A DNA stretch of 64,000 bases, taken from contig LADR01000029.1 in the NCBI GenBank assembly GCA_000961655.1, positions 1 through 64,000 of the forward strand, in the 5' to 3' direction. The first letter of the stretch is position 1, and every line of letters starts with the position of its first letter. Positions 1 to 9,715 of the stretch are shown here, in pieces. The notes under the pieces are model-generated. The model was not told the origin of the DNA, did no database searches, and was given only the letters and a program-made list of their open reading frames with translations. A program made the translations under genes and the position numbers. The stretch is from Desulfatitalea sp. BRH_c12 (lineage in GTDB: Bacteria; Desulfobacterota; Desulfobacteria; Desulfobacterales; Desulfosarcinaceae).

Positions 1-36
1 GACATCCATGCCGATAAATATGTTATTGTGTTCCAT
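1..36 (-). mobile_element. IS110-like transposase, N-terminal 12 codons (cut by window edge)
   Basis: Reading leftwards from an ATG at 36, twelve codons give MEHNNIFIGMDV, which runs out of the window in frame. The hydrophobic stretch ending in G-M-D-V resembles the start of IS110/IS1111 (DEDD) transposases, where the Asp is the first catalytic acidic residue. A strong AAGGAGG sits 5 bases upstream of the ATG. Only 12 residues are visible, so the family is a suggestion; any protein with an actin/RNase-H-like first strand could look alike. Confidence 0.45.
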
Positions 37-161
37 ACCTGCCTCCTTGATTTTGGCTCTGTGTTGGGTGTTTGTATTGACTTCCAGCATAACCCACGAC
101 TCTCAAGGATGGCAGGTATTTTTTTTATGATTTAGTCGGTTCTACCCGCGCTATCTAGCGG

Positions 162-227
162 AAAATTATTCATGGGGCCGAGAATGGGCCCATAAATTTG
201 CTCGTCGGAGGCCCCATGAATAATTTT
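162..227. repeat. 18-bp perfect inverted repeat, probable hairpin
   Basis: AAAATTATTCATGGGGCC at 162-179 is exactly complementary to 210-227, with a 30-base spacer. It lies about 130 bases upstream of the transposase start. It may be an end or a structured RNA of the element, or a bidirectional terminator, since A-rich and T-rich runs form the base of the stem. Confidence 0.6.
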
Positions 228-329
228 TTGCGGGTCTTTTGAGAGAACCAACTCCCGGGGTTACTTCCGGGATGCTGTCAACCATTATGTCTACCATGGC
301 TTTTCACCGTGTCATCGCTGGGCTTGCAC

Positions 330-510
330 CTGTAGGGTGGGCATTGCCCACCACCGCTCTATTACAACATCACCGGTTTCCGACACTGATTCCACCCAAG
401 CGATTGAACAAACACCGGAGCGAACATAGCGATGAAACGTTGAATACGGCCAATCACAGAAGCGATCGACATAAGTTAATGGTGGGCGGTGCCCACCCTA
501 CCATTGCTAC
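330..510. repeat. Dispersed GTGGGC/GCCCAC element, single copy
   Basis: The segment begins with TGTAGGGTGGGCATTGCCC and ends with GGTGGGCGGTGCCCACCC. Its interior (ACACTGATTCC, GAACATAGCGATGAAACG, ACGGCCAATCAC) matches the tandem array at 58.97-59.88 kb almost base for base. Both ends are palindromic. The element carries an open frame (239-556) that I treat as spurious, because the same frame recurs wherever the repeat occurs. It may be a MITE- or REP-like non-autonomous element. Confidence 0.7.
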
Positions 511-552
511 CTTCTCAAAATTATTGCCGCCTGATTTTTACAGGCGATTGCC

Positions 553-580
553 CTGAACACGGTTCAGCCTTTTATTGACA
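553..580 (+). promoter_or_regulatory. Possible operator plus -35 box of the RND operon
   Basis: CTGAAC-acg-GTTCAG (553-567) is a perfect 6+6 palindrome, and TTGACA follows at 575-580. RND operons are often controlled by TetR-type repressors at such sites, but no convincing -10 follows at 17 bases and no regulator gene lies next door. Weak evidence. Confidence 0.3.
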
Positions 581-707
581 GACCTGTGCGCAATCGATTA
601 AGAGTCCGGATTGCTCACTAGGGCGCAATCTCGCGCCCATTGCCACCTTACCGGCTTTGTCGGCGTGTTCAGCACACCACCACCCCAATGGAGTAAAAAC
701 GCTTGCC

Positions 708-1868
708 ATGGAAGAAAATAATGCCACGCGCGGGATCGACAATCCACCGCCCACGCTTTTGCAGCGGCTGCGCGGTCGCGCGCCGCTGATCGTGATTCTG
801 GTGCTGGTCGCGGCGGTCGTTTTGCTGACCGGCCTGATCCGAGGACAAAGTGAGGATCTCAAGGCCAAGAACAGCACCGAGATGGGCAAGACCAAGCCGC
901 CGGCCAACGTGATTGCGATGGAGGTTTTGGCCGACCGCTTGCGCGACAAGATCGATCTGCCGGGGCATGTCAAGCCGTGGGTTTCCCTGAAGGTGGTCGC
1001 CGAAGTCAAAGGGATCATTATCGAAAAATGCGTTGCGGAGGGCGCGCGGGTCAAAAAGGGCGACCTGCTGGCCCGGATCGATGCACGCGACTATGTCAAT
1101 GCGCACGCTTCGGCCAGGGCCGCCTACACGGTTGCGGCTGCCAATGAGCGACGCCTGCAGAGCCTTTTCGAAGACAAGGTGGCCACCCGGGCGCAGCTCG
1201 ACGAAATTGAAGGCAGCGCGGCCACGAGCAAGGCGGCCATGGACAATGCCGCCCTGGCCTTGGCGCGCTGTGCGATCCGCGCGCCCATGGACGGCGTGGT
1301 CGATCGTATGTACGTGGAGCCCGGCCAGTTCATGGATGTGGCCACGCCGGTGGCGCAGATTCTGCAGCTCGACCGCGTGAAGATCGAGGTGGGCATTCCC
1401 GAATCGGACGTGGACGCGGTGCGGCGCCTGCAGCGGTTCAGCCTGACCGTCGATGCGCTGGGCGGCAAGGTGTTCGAAGGCACGCGCCACTACCTGCAGA
1501 AAAGCAGCGAAAGCGCCGCACGCCTGTACAACCTGGAAATCGCGGTGGACAATCCGACGCATGCCATTTTGCCGGATATGTTTACCCGCGTGCATATCGT
1601 CAAAAACGAGGTGACCGACGGACTGGCCGTGCCGCTGTATGCCCTGGTGGGCAAAACCGACCTGCAGGCGGTGTATGTGATCGACGATAGCCTGACGGCG
1701 CGATTGCGGCCGGTGGAGATCGGTTTTCAGGATGGCTGGCGGATGCTGGTGCGCAAGGGGCTTGTCGCCGGTGAAAAGGTGGTGGTGGTCGGCCAGCGCG
1801 GCCTCGAGGACGGCGCGGCCGTGACGGTCGCGCGCACGGTGCGCTCGATGGAGGAGCTGGTCCAATGA
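708..1868 (+). CDS. RND efflux periplasmic adaptor (membrane fusion protein)
   Basis: This 386-residue protein bridges an inner-membrane RND pump and an outer-membrane channel in the periplasm. One N-terminal membrane anchor is visible at about residues 25-44, followed by a biotinyl-lipoyl-like half domain (GVAEGARVKKGDLLARID region, about 90-120), a helical hairpin rich in Ala and Arg (about 125-185), the second lipoyl half (CAIRAPMDGVVDRMYVEPG) and beta-barrel/membrane-proximal domains. Start: the ATG at 708 is preferred over an upstream in-frame start because it is preceded by GGAG (about 14 bases away, rather long) and begins just before the anchor. Its last codons overlap the pump gene by ATGA, so the two are translationally coupled. 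No outer-membrane factor gene is nearby. The substrate cannot be told. Confidence 0.9.
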   Translation: MEENNATRGIDNPPPTLLQRLRGRAPLIVILVLVAAVVLLTGLIRGQSEDLKAKNSTEMGKTKPPANVIAMEVLADRLRDKIDLPGHVKPWVSLKVVAEVKGIIIEKCVAEGARVKKGDLLARIDARDYVNAHASARAAYTVAAANERRLQSLFEDKVATRAQLDEIEGSAATSKAAMDNAALALARCAIRAPMDGVVDRMYVEPGQFMDVATPVAQILQLDRVKIEVGIPESDVDAVRRLQRFSLTVDALGGKVFEGTRHYLQKSSESAARLYNLEIAVDNPTHAILPDMFTRVHIVKNEVTDGLAVPLYALVGKTDLQAVYVIDDSLTARLRPVEIGFQDGWRMLVRKGLVAGEKVVVVGQRGLEDGAAVTVARTVRSMEELVQ

Positions 1869-4800
1869 TCGTTTCGGATGCCGCGGTCAAAAACCGCCTC
1901 AGCGTGGTCGTGTTCTGCATCATCATCGCCATCATCGGAACGGCCAGCTATATCGCCCTGCCGCGCGAAAGTTCGCCGGACATCACCATTCCGCACGTGT
2001 TCGTGCAAACCACCTACCGCGGGGTGTCCGCTTCGGATATCGAAACCGGCATCACCATCAACATCGAAAAAAAGCTCAAGGGGCTGGACCGCGTCAAGAA
2101 GATCAAGTCGGTCAGCGCCGAGGGCATGTCGCAGATCGATATTGAATTCATTCCGGGAACCAACATCGAGGATGTGCTGCCCAGGGTCAAGGACAAGGTG
2201 GACGAAGCCCGCCCCGACCTGCCCAACGACCTGGAGAACGAGCCGTCGGTTTTCGAAGTGAATTTCTCGGAAATGCCGATCATTGTTTTTTCGCTGTCCG
2301 GCCCGAGCGGACCGCGCGTGCTGAGGGAAATTGCCGACGATCTCAAGGACGACATCGAGGCGATACCGGGGGTGCTCGAGGCCGAGGTGACCGGCGGCCA
2401 CGAGCGTGAGATCCGCATTGAGGTCGATACGGACAAACTGGCGTACTACCGCATCCCGATCACGGCTTTTCAGCAGGTCGTGCCCAGTGAGAACCAGAAC
2501 ACGTCTGGCGGCGCGCTCACCCTGGGCCAGGGCCGTTTTCAATTGCGCGTGCCGGGCGAGTTCGAAACACCCGATGAGATCCTGGGCCTGATCGTGGCCA
2601 CGCACGATGGCCGGCCGGTTTACCTGAAGGATGTGGCCAAGGTGCTCGACAGCGTCAAGGACGAAACCAGCCGCTCGCGCCTGGACGGTATGGACGCGGT
2701 CAACATCTCGGTCAAAAAACGTATCGGCGAGAACATTATCGCAATCACCGAAAATATCGAACAAACGATTGCGCGCGTCGCGCAAGGCTGGCCGGCCGGC
2801 ACCCGCATCACCAAGCTGATGGACCGCTCCAAGGAGATCCGCAACATGGTGGCCGACCTGGAGAACAACATCATTTCGGGCCTGCTGCTGGTCATGGTGG
2901 TGCTGCTTTTCTCGCTGGGCCTGCGCAATGCGGTGATGGTCTGCCTGGCGATACCCTTTTCGATGCTGATCTCGTTTGCAACCCTGCATGCAATGGGGAT
3001 CACGCTGAACATGGTGGTGCTTTTTTCGCTGACTTTGGCCCTGGGCATGCTGGTGGACAACGCCATCGTGATCGTCGAGAATATTTACCGCTACATGGAG
3101 CAGGGGGTGCCCCGCATTCCGGCGGCCATGCGCGCCACCAGCGAAGTGGCCTGGCCGGTGATCGGCTCCACACTCACAACCGTGGCGGCCTTTTTCCCCA
3201 TGATTTTCTGGCCTGGCCTGATGGGCGAGTTCATGAAGTTTTTGCCTATCACGCTGGTGGTCACCCTGAGCGCCAGCCTGCTGGTGGCGCTGGTGATCAA
3301 CCCGGCTTTGTGCGCGATCTTCATGCGCCTGAAGGATGGCGGTCCGGTACCGGCGGCGCATGCGGATGGGGCTGAGTCGGTCGCGGTGGGCGGCGAGCAG
3401 CCCATCCGCATTCAGGGGCGAATTTTGACCCACTACGCGCGCGTGCTGCGGTTCTGCCTGGCGCACAAGCCCCTGGTTCTGGTGACCTCTTTTGCATTGC
3501 TGATCATCATGGGGCAGGTGTGGTTGCTTTCGGTGGGGCTGGAGCGGCCGGTCGAGTTTTTTCCGGCCGTCGATCCTAAAAATGTCTATATCAACATCGA
3601 TCCGCCCGAGGGCGCAGATCTTGACTATGTGGACAGCGTCCTGCGCTGGGCCGAACTGGCCGTCCTGGGCATAGAGGATGTCTATGCGGTCGACGGCTAT
3701 GCCGCGGCGTACCGGCCGCAGCAGCACACCAAGGCGGACGGTACGGCGTTCGAGGGGCCCGGAGATCTGAACAATGTCGAGCATGTGTATACCCGGGCTG
3801 TGCAGGGCGGCAGCGGTTTTTCGTTCGACAGCAACCTGCCCAACCACATTGGCGTGCAGTTTGTCGATTTCCACGAACGACGGAAGCCGACAGCCATTGA
3901 TATCGAGACGCTGCGGCAGCGGATGTCCGCGATTCCCGGGGGGCGCATCACGGTCGATGAGCAGGAAGAAGGGCCGCCCACCGGCGCGCCGATCAACATC
4001 GAAATTGCCGGCGAAGATTTCCGCATTCTGGGGGCGCTGGCCGAGCAGGTGCGCGCGGTAGTGGAAAAGCTCCCGCATGTCTTTGACGTGCGCGATGACT
4101 ATGTGGCCGGTCTGCCGTCGGTGCTGGTGCGCATCGACCGGCAGCGTGCGGCTCTTTTCGGGCTGACCAGCGGCACAATCGGGGCCGCCTTGAAGACCGC
4201 CTACAACGGCCTGGACATCACCACCTATTATGAAGGCGATGAGGATTACGATGTCACGGTAACGCTCAACGATGCCGACCGGCGCGTCACGGATGTGCTG
4301 CACAAACTGATGATCCCCACCCCGGCCGGCCCGATGTTGCCGCTGACCACCCTGGCGCGCATAGAATTCGGCGGCAGCATCGGCGACATCGTGCGCATCA
4401 ACCATGAACGGGTGGTCACCGTCAAAGCCAATGTGGATGAAAAGCGTGTGCCCGGTGCCGTGGCGCGCGCCCACGCCGAAAAGATGCTGGCGGCATTCAG
4501 CCTGCCACCCGGCTACCATGTTAAGTTCACTGGCGAAAACGAGTTTCAGCAGGAGTCCCAGGAGTTCCTGTCGTGGGCCTTCGCCATTTCGGTGTTGTTG
4601 ATTTTTCTGATCCTGGTGACGCTTTTCAACTCCATCGCCCAGCCATTGATCATTCTGACCTCGGTGCTGCTGTCGCTGGGCGGGGCGTTTTTGGGGTTGT
4701 TTGTGATTCAATCGCCGTTCGGCATCATCATGAGCGGCGTGGGGATCATTTCACTGGCCGGCGTGGTGGTCAACAACGCCATCGTGCTCATCGATTACAC

Positions 4801-5167
4801 CAACAAGCTGGTCACGCGCGGCATGCCACTGGCCGACGCCGTGATCGCAGCGGGTGCCACGCGCCTGCGGCCGGTCATGCTGACGGCGATCACCACCACC
4901 CTGGGCTTGATTCCCATGGTCCTGGGGGTGAGCTACGATTTTCACACCTGGGAGATTTCCTGGGTCAGCGAGTCTACCCAATGGTGGCGCTCGATGTCGA
5001 TAGTGGTCATCTTCGGCCTGCTGGTGTCGACGGTGCTGACCCTGGTCGTGGTCCCGGTTCTTTATGCCCTGACGGCATCGCTGCAAGAGCGCTCGGCCGC
5101 CATTGCGGCCCGGCTGCGTGCGCGCTTGGGTCGATCATCGGCGCTGATTCCCGGTGAGGGTGAATGA
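1865..5167 (+). CDS. RND efflux pump, AcrB/MdtC-like inner-membrane permease
   Basis: At 1100 residues it has the usual length of HAE-1/MdtB-type pumps. The N-terminus (ISDAAVKNRLSVVVFCIIIA region) is the first membrane helix, followed by the periplasmic porter domain with the family motif PRESSPDITIP. A block of helices around residues 335-500 contains LALGMLVDNAIVIVENIYR, the conserved TM4 segment with the proton-relay acidic residues. A second porter domain and a second helix block (about 900-1075, with SGVGIISLAGVVVNNAIVLID) complete the duplicated architecture. It overlaps the adaptor gene by 4 bases. Exported compounds are unknown. The porter insert around SESTQWWRSM before the last helix is typical of environmental relatives. 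Confidence 0.93.
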   Translation: MIVSDAAVKNRLSVVVFCIIIAIIGTASYIALPRESSPDITIPHVFVQTTYRGVSASDIETGITINIEKKLKGLDRVKKIKSVSAEGMSQIDIEFIPGTNIEDVLPRVKDKVDEARPDLPNDLENEPSVFEVNFSEMPIIVFSLSGPSGPRVLREIADDLKDDIEAIPGVLEAEVTGGHEREIRIEVDTDKLAYYRIPITAFQQVVPSENQNTSGGALTLGQGRFQLRVPGEFETPDEILGLIVATHDGRPVYLKDVAKVLDSVKDETSRSRLDGMDAVNISVKKRIGENIIAITENIEQTIARVAQGWPAGTRITKLMDRSKEIRNMVADLENNIISGLLLVMVVLLFSLGLRNAVMVCLAIPFSMLISFATLHAMGITLNMVVLFSLTLALGMLVDNAIVIVENIYRYMEQGVPRIPAAMRATSEVAWPVIGSTLTTVAAFFPMIFWPGLMGEFMKFLPITLVVTLSASLLVALVINPALCAIFMRLKDGGPVPAAHADGAESVAVGGEQPIRIQGRILTHYARVLRFCLAHKPLVLVTSFALLIIMGQVWLLSVGLERPVEFFPAVDPKNVYINIDPPEGADLDYVDSVLRWAELAVLGIEDVYAVDGYAAAYRPQQHTKADGTAFEGPGDLNNVEHVYTRAVQGGSGFSFDSNLPNHIGVQFVDFHERRKPTAIDIETLRQRMSAIPGGRITVDEQEEGPPTGAPINIEIAGEDFRILGALAEQVRAVVEKLPHVFDVRDDYVAGLPSVLVRIDRQRAALFGLTSGTIGAALKTAYNGLDITTYYEGDEDYDVTVTLNDADRRVTDVLHKLMIPTPAGPMLPLTTLARIEFGGSIGDIVRINHERVVTVKANVDEKRVPGAVARAHAEKMLAAFSLPPGYHVKFTGENEFQQESQEFLSWAFAISVLLIFLILVTLFNSIAQPLIILTSVLLSLGGAFLGLFVIQSPFGIIMSGVGIISLAGVVVNNAIVLIDYTNKLVTRGMPLADAVIAAGATRLRPVMLTAITTTLGLIPMVLGVSYDFHTWEISWVSESTQWWRSMSIVVIFGLLVSTVLTLVVVPVLYALTASLQERSAAIAARLRARLGRSSALIPGEGE

Positions 5168-5189
5168 AAAGACCACTAAAGTTGATTTC

Positions 5190-5218
5190 TTGACAGAACA
5201 ATCGCCGGAGGATATTTT
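5190..5218 (+). promoter_or_regulatory. Candidate sigma-70 promoter for the aap operon
   Basis: TTGACA (5190-5195), 17 bases, then TATTTT (5213-5218). It lies about 210 bases upstream of aapJ, in the only intergenic gap before the operon. The -35 is perfect and the -10 matches 4 of 6. Confidence 0.4.
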
Positions 5219-5430
5219 ATTTGCAAGAAGATACACCTCTGTGATCCCGATAGATTCAGTGCATTATTCTCCTTTTACTTAATAAGCAATCCCCTGAGTT
5301 CAATGATGCCGTTGTGCATTTGCCTATAGTGCGCAAGTCGCTTGGCAGCACAGCAAGGAAATGCGGCATAAGGCGGAACTCATGGGGCGATCCCCTTGAA
5401 CCACAAACCTGAATGCAAGGAGAAGGACGC

Positions 5431-6456
5431 ATGAAGCTTACAAGAACCGCGATAATCGTTTTGTTGGCTGCCATTTTCATGATGTTGCCCCTGATTGCCG
5501 GGGCCGGTGAGACACTCGATGCCGTCAAGGGGCGGGGGCATCTGATCGTAGGGGTTCACAGCTCCCTTTTTGGTTTCGGAATGCCGGATGAAAAAGGCGT
5601 ATGGCGCGGCCTGGACGTGGACACCGGACGGGCCGTTGCAACGGCCGTCTTTGGCAGCCCGGACAAGATCAAATTCATAACGCTCACCACGCAAACCCGC
5701 TTCACGGCCTTGCAATCCAAAGAAATCGACGTGCTGTGCCGCAATGCCACCCGCACCCTGACCCGCGAAACCGAATTGGGGCTCACTTTTGTCGCCACCA
5801 ACTACTATGATGGCCAGGGGTTCATGGTTCCTAAGAAGCTGGGCGTCAAGCAGGCCAAAGAACTGGACGGGGCCACCATCTGCGTGCTGCCGGGCACCAC
5901 CACCGAACAAAATGTATCGGATTATTTCCGCACCTACAAAATATCCATGAAGCCGGTCGTGATTGAACAGGCCACCGAGCTCAACAAGGCATTTTTTGCC
6001 GGCCGCTGTGACTGCCTCACCTCGGATGCTTCCCAATTGGCGTCCGTCCGTGCCGTGGCCCCCAACCCGGATGATTATGTCATCCTGCCGGAAATCATCT
6101 CCAAAGAACCGTTGTCTCCTGCAGTACGGCATGGCGACGACCAGTGGCGCGACATCGTCGATTTTGCTGTGTTGGCGATGATCGCTGCGGAAGACTTGGG
6201 AATCAACTCGAAAAACCTCGATGAAATGCTGAAAAGCAATGATCCCAACATAAAGCGCTTTTTGGGCGTCACGCCGGGCAATGGAAAGGCTTTGGGCCTG
6301 GATGAGAAGTGGGCCTACAACATTGTAAAATACGTAGGCAACTATGGGGAGGTCTTCGAACGCAATGTCGGCAAAAACACATCGCTGAAGCTTCCTCGCG
6401 GCCTTAATGCACAATGGAAAGACGGCGGTCTGATGTATTCACCGCCTTTCAAATAA
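5431..6456 (+). CDS. aapJ: General L-amino-acid ABC transporter, periplasmic binding protein
   Basis: This 341-residue solute-binding protein captures polar/general L-amino acids in the periplasm and delivers them to the AapQM permease. A signal peptide occupies about residues 1-26 (hydrophobic IIVLLAAIFMMLPLIAGA). The mature part carries the family-3 binding-protein fold: a GHLIVGV strand, WRGLDVDTGRAVATAVFG, and CRNATRTLTRE in the region that contacts the ligand. Length and motif order are those of AapJ rather than the shorter GlnH. Start: ATG at 5431 with AAGGAG 8 bases upstream; an earlier in-frame codon lacks a ribosome site. It is first in a four-gene operon with aapQ, aapM and aapP. 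Confidence 0.92.
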   Translation: MKLTRTAIIVLLAAIFMMLPLIAGAGETLDAVKGRGHLIVGVHSSLFGFGMPDEKGVWRGLDVDTGRAVATAVFGSPDKIKFITLTTQTRFTALQSKEIDVLCRNATRTLTRETELGLTFVATNYYDGQGFMVPKKLGVKQAKELDGATICVLPGTTTEQNVSDYFRTYKISMKPVVIEQATELNKAFFAGRCDCLTSDASQLASVRAVAPNPDDYVILPEIISKEPLSPAVRHGDDQWRDIVDFAVLAMIAAEDLGINSKNLDEMLKSNDPNIKRFLGVTPGNGKALGLDEKWAYNIVKYVGNYGEVFERNVGKNTSLKLPRGLNAQWKDGGLMYSPPFK

Positions 6457-6498
6457 GTGGGGTCCGCAAGCTGATCGACAATTGTGGAGCAGGAACGG

Positions 6499-7695
6499 AT
6501 GTCGACTGCACAGAATCACACAGACGGGCCGGAGATCTCGCAGGAAGTTCCGTTCTGGCATGACCCCGGCAAGCGGGCCATCGTCTTTCAGGCGCTGATT
6601 TTGTGTCTGGTATTCGCCGCCGGCTACTATATATTCGCCAACACGCAGGCCAACCTTCGCCGCCAGGCCATTTCCACGGGATTCGGGTTTTTAGGCCGCG
6701 AAGCCGGCTTCGGCATCGGCGAAGCGTTAATCCCCTATTCGGCGGCCAATTCCTACGCGCACGCCCTGCTGGTCGGCTTGCTGAATACTTTGAATGTGGC
6801 CTTCATCGGCATACTCCTCACGCTGCTCTTGGGAGTCGTGATCGGCATCGCCCGTCTTTCCAGCAACTGGCTGGTATCCAAACTGGCTACCGGTTACATC
6901 GAGGTTCTGCAAAACATTCCGGTTCTGCTCCAGCTCTTTTTCTGGTATTCCCTATTCAACGATTTGCTGCCTTCACCGCGCCAATCCTTTTCTCCCCTGC
7001 CCGGCGTGTTCTTCAGCAATCGCGGATTCTATTTTCCGGTGCCCGTGGGTCACTGCGCCTTTGGATGGGCAGCGGCGGCCTTCGGTGGCGCAGCTTTGGT
7101 GTGCTTTCTGCTGCGCCGCTGGGCCCGGAAACGCCAGGATCAGACCGGACAGATTTTTCCGTTCTGGCCGGTATCGGCAGTCCTGCTGGTCGGCTTTCCT
7201 CTACTGGCCTGGTCGCTGGCCGGCGCTCCCACTGCTATGAGCATTCCGCATCTGACGGGTTTTAATTTTCAAGGCGGCTTTTCGCTGAGCCCGGAATTCG
7301 GAGCACTGCTGATAGGTCTGGTGCTGTACACCTCTGCCTTTGTGGCGGAAATCGTCCGGGCGGGCATTCAGGCTATTTCCATAGGCCAGAGCGAGGCGGC
7401 CATGAGTCTGGGCCTGAAATCCAATCTCGTGCTGTCGTTGATCATCCTGCCCCAGGCGATGCGTATCATCATTCCGCCGCTCACCAGTCAGATGCTCAAT
7501 TTAACCAAGAACAGCTCGCTTGCCGTCGCGATCGGCTATCCGGACTTTGTATCGGTCGCCAATACCACCATCAACCAAACCGGACAGGCCATCGAAGGGG
7601 TGCTGATCATCATGGTGGTTTATCTGATTCTCAGCCTGCTCACCTCTGCTTTCATGAACTGGTACAATAAAAATAAGGCCTTGGTGGAGAGGTAA
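6499..7695 (+). CDS. aapQ: General L-amino-acid ABC transporter permease AapQ
   Basis: A 398-residue inner-membrane protein of the polar amino-acid (PAAT) transporter family. It has an N-terminal helix near residues 28-48, a family-specific GFGFLGREAGFGIGE loop, and helices that include LLNTLNVAFIGILLTLLLG. The C-terminal EAA loop (EAAMSLGLKSNLVLSLIILP) docks on the ATPase. Start: ATG at 6499, preceded by GGAG at 9 bases; a GTG 15 bases earlier is possible. It follows aapJ by 42 bases and precedes aapM by 4. Confidence 0.92.
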   Translation: MSTAQNHTDGPEISQEVPFWHDPGKRAIVFQALILCLVFAAGYYIFANTQANLRRQAISTGFGFLGREAGFGIGEALIPYSAANSYAHALLVGLLNTLNVAFIGILLTLLLGVVIGIARLSSNWLVSKLATGYIEVLQNIPVLLQLFFWYSLFNDLLPSPRQSFSPLPGVFFSNRGFYFPVPVGHCAFGWAAAAFGGAALVCFLLRRWARKRQDQTGQIFPFWPVSAVLLVGFPLLAWSLAGAPTAMSIPHLTGFNFQGGFSLSPEFGALLIGLVLYTSAFVAEIVRAGIQAISIGQSEAAMSLGLKSNLVLSLIILPQAMRIIIPPLTSQMLNLTKNSSLAVAIGYPDFVSVANTTINQTGQAIEGVLIIMVVYLILSLLTSAFMNWYNKNKALVER

Positions 7696-7699
7696 TCGT

Positions 7700-8788
7700 A
7701 TGCGCACGCCCATTCCGGCATCGGCCGTCGAAGATCTCAAGCCGCCCGTCAGTTCGGCAGGGCCGCTGGGCTGGCTTCGTGCCAATCTATTCAAAGGACC
7801 GTTCAATTCTTTATTAACCCTGTTCATCCTGTTCTGCTTGTACAAGATGGCCCCGCCGCTGATTCGATGGGCTTTCATCGACAGCTATTGGTTTTCCGAT
7901 GCCGATGTTTGCCGAGCCGGCGACGGCGCCTGCTGGTCGGTCGTCAGCCAGAACCTGCGTTTCATCCTGTTCGGTTTTTATCCTTATCTTCTGCAGTGGC
8001 GGCCCGCCATGGCGGTTCTCATTCTGATAGGCCTGTTTTTTTACAGCCGCGATACCGGCCGTTGGAACCGCAGACTTGGGGTCGTTTGGGCGGCAGGTTT
8101 GGTGGTTATGGGAATCCTCATGCATGGGGGTGTGCTTGGACTGGCGGAGGTGGAAACCGACCAATGGGGCGGCATTTCGCTGACCCTGCTGCTTGCCTTG
8201 TTCGGCCTCACCGCCGCTTATCCGCTGGGCGTGCTGTTGGCTCTTGGACGCCGTTCCAGGTTGCCCGCCATCAAAACCGTATGTGTGATCTATATCGAAC
8301 TGATCCGCGGCGTACCTTTGATCAGTATGCTGTTCATGGCGTCGGTCATGTTCCCGCTGTTTCTGCCCGAAGGTGTCACGATCAACAAAATACTCCGCGC
8401 GCAGGCCGCCATCATCCTGTTCACCGCCGCCTATATTGCCGAAGTGGTTCGCGGTGGGCTGCAGGCCATACCAAGAGGTCAGTACGAGGCTGCCGAATCA
8501 CTCGGGCTGAACTATTCACAAAAGATGCGCCTGATTATCCTGCCCCAGGCGCTCAAGATCGTGATCCCGCCCACGGTGAGTATTCTGATTTCAGCTTTTA
8601 AGGACACCTCCCTGGTGGTGATCATCGGGTTGTTCGATCTGCTCAAGACAACCCAGGTGACCCTTTCGAATCCGGCATGGATAAGGTTCAGCGCCGAAGC
8701 CTATCTTTTTATCGCGGTATTGTACTTCCTGGGTTGTTTTTCCATGTCCAATTTCAGCCGGCACCTTGAAAAAGAGCTCAAGGCCTGA
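7700..8788 (+). CDS. aapM: General L-amino-acid ABC transporter permease AapM
   Basis: The 362-residue second permease subunit, heterodimeric with AapQ. It has an N-terminal helix (about residues 35-55), the [20 protein letters not shown] region typical of AapM, a conserved [19 protein letters not shown] segment and the EAA loop ([21 protein letters not shown]). It starts 4 bases after the aapQ stop, so translation is probably coupled. Confidence 0.92.
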   Translation: MRTPIPASAVEDLKPPVSSAGPLGWLRANLFKGPFNSLLTLFILFCLYKMAPPLIRWAFIDSYWFSDADVCRAGDGACWSVVSQNLRFILFGFYPYLLQWRPAMAVLILIGLFFYSRDTGRWNRRLGVVWAAGLVVMGILMHGGVLGLAEVETDQWGGISLTLLLALFGLTAAYPLGVLLALGRRSRLPAIKTVCVIYIELIRGVPLISMLFMASVMFPLFLPEGVTINKILRAQAAIILFTAAYIAEVVRGGLQAIPRGQYEAAESLGLNYSQKMRLIILPQALKIVIPPTVSILISAFKDTSLVVIIGLFDLLKTTQVTLSNPAWIRFSAEAYLFIAVLYFLGCFSMSNFSRHLEKELKA

Positions 8789-8807
8789 AAGAGAGGGATT
8801 TGCGTTC

Positions 8808-9584
8808 ATGACCGATCCTACCAAAGAATCGCCCACGACAGCACCGGAAAACGAGCCGATCATTAAACTGATCGGCGTGCACAAATGGTTCGGTGATTTC
8901 CATGTTCTCAAGGACATCAATCTCAGCGTCGATCGCGGGGAGCGAATCGTCGTCTGTGGGCCTTCGGGATCCGGCAAATCGACGATGATCCGCTGCATCA
9001 ATCGACTTGAGGAGCATCAGCGCGGCAAGATCATTGTCGATAACATCGAACTCACCAATGATATCAAAAAAATCGAAAAGATCCGAGCAGAAGTGGGGAT
9101 GGTGTTCCAACACTTCAATTTGTTTCCGCACCTGACGGTTCTGGAGAACCTCTCTCTGGGGCCTATCTGGGTGCGTAAATTTCCGCGCACCGTGGCGGAA
9201 CAAACAGCCTTGTATTATCTGGAAAAGGTGCACATCGCCGAACAGGCCCACAAATACCCCGGCCAGCTATCCGGAGGCCAGCAGCAGCGGGTGGCCATCG
9301 CGCGTAGTTTGTGCATGAAGCCGAAGGTGATGCTTTTTGATGAACCGACCAGTGCCCTGGATCCCGAAATGGTCAAAGAGGTCCTCGATGCCATGATCGA
9401 ACTGGCGCATGAAGGGATGACCATGATCGTCGTGTCGCACGAGATGGGCTTTGCCAGAAGTGTGGCCCATCGCGTGCTGTTCATGGACCACGGCCAAATC
9501 CTGGAAGAAAATACGCCTGACGAATTTTTCTCCAACCCTCAGAACGAACGCACGAAGCTGTTCTTGAGCCAGATTCTGCATTGA
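8808..9584 (+). CDS. aapP: General L-amino-acid ABC transporter ATPase AapP
   Basis: A 258-residue cytoplasmic ATPase energising AapQM. Visible motifs are Walker [11 protein letters not shown]-loop [14 protein letters not shown], signature [15 protein letters not shown], Walker [13 protein letters not shown] and the switch His in VVSHEMGFA. The start at 8808 has GAGAGGG about 9 bases upstream; an in-frame ATG 42 bases earlier would overlap aapM and is less likely. The fold is nearly identical to GlnQ/HisP, so the assignment to Aap rests on the operon. Confidence 0.93.
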   Translation: MTDPTKESPTTAPENEPIIKLIGVHKWFGDFHVLKDINLSVDRGERIVVCGPSGSGKSTMIRCINRLEEHQRGKIIVDNIELTNDIKKIEKIRAEVGMVFQHFNLFPHLTVLENLSLGPIWVRKFPRTVAEQTALYYLEKVHIAEQAHKYPGQLSGGQQQRVAIARSLCMKPKVMLFDEPTSALDPEMVKEVLDAMIELAHEGMTMIVVSHEMGFARSVAHRVLFMDHGQILEENTPDEFFSNPQNERTKLFLSQILH

Positions 9585-9651
9585 TGTCCGGTCCGGGCGA
9601 AGTCACGCCTGACCGATCCATCAGCCTGGGCCTGATTCCCATGGTTTTGGC

Positions 9652-9671
9652 GGGGCGCCCGGCGGCGCCCC
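9652..9671. terminator. GC-rich hairpin between convergent genes
   Basis: GGGGCGCC-cggc-GGCGCCCC is a perfect 8-bp stem with a 4-base loop between the aap operon and the convergent acyl-CoA synthetase gene. It has no T-run on either side, so it may only slow RNA polymerase. Confidence 0.4.
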
Positions 9672-9715
9672 TGCCCCCGCTAACCGATGAATGCAGACCC
9701 GTATATCAATATAGA

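Larger units (their letters stand above)
37..707. other. Gene-free stretch upstream of the RND operon
   Basis: It holds the upstream region of the transposase, the 18-bp inverted repeat, the dispersed element and a short regulatory-looking segment at 553-603. I see no credible protein gene or tRNA here. Confidence 0.6.

Noticed and set aside
239-556. A 105-codon frame in the dispersed element
   Set aside because: The frame follows the repeat wherever it occurs and the palindromic ends explain the sequence better than coding.
1727-4711. A 994-codon open frame on the minus strand opposite the RND pump
   Set aside because: It is the mirror of a GC-rich gene with strong codon bias. Its product is rich in His, Gln, Asp and Arg, has no known domain and lacks a ribosome site.
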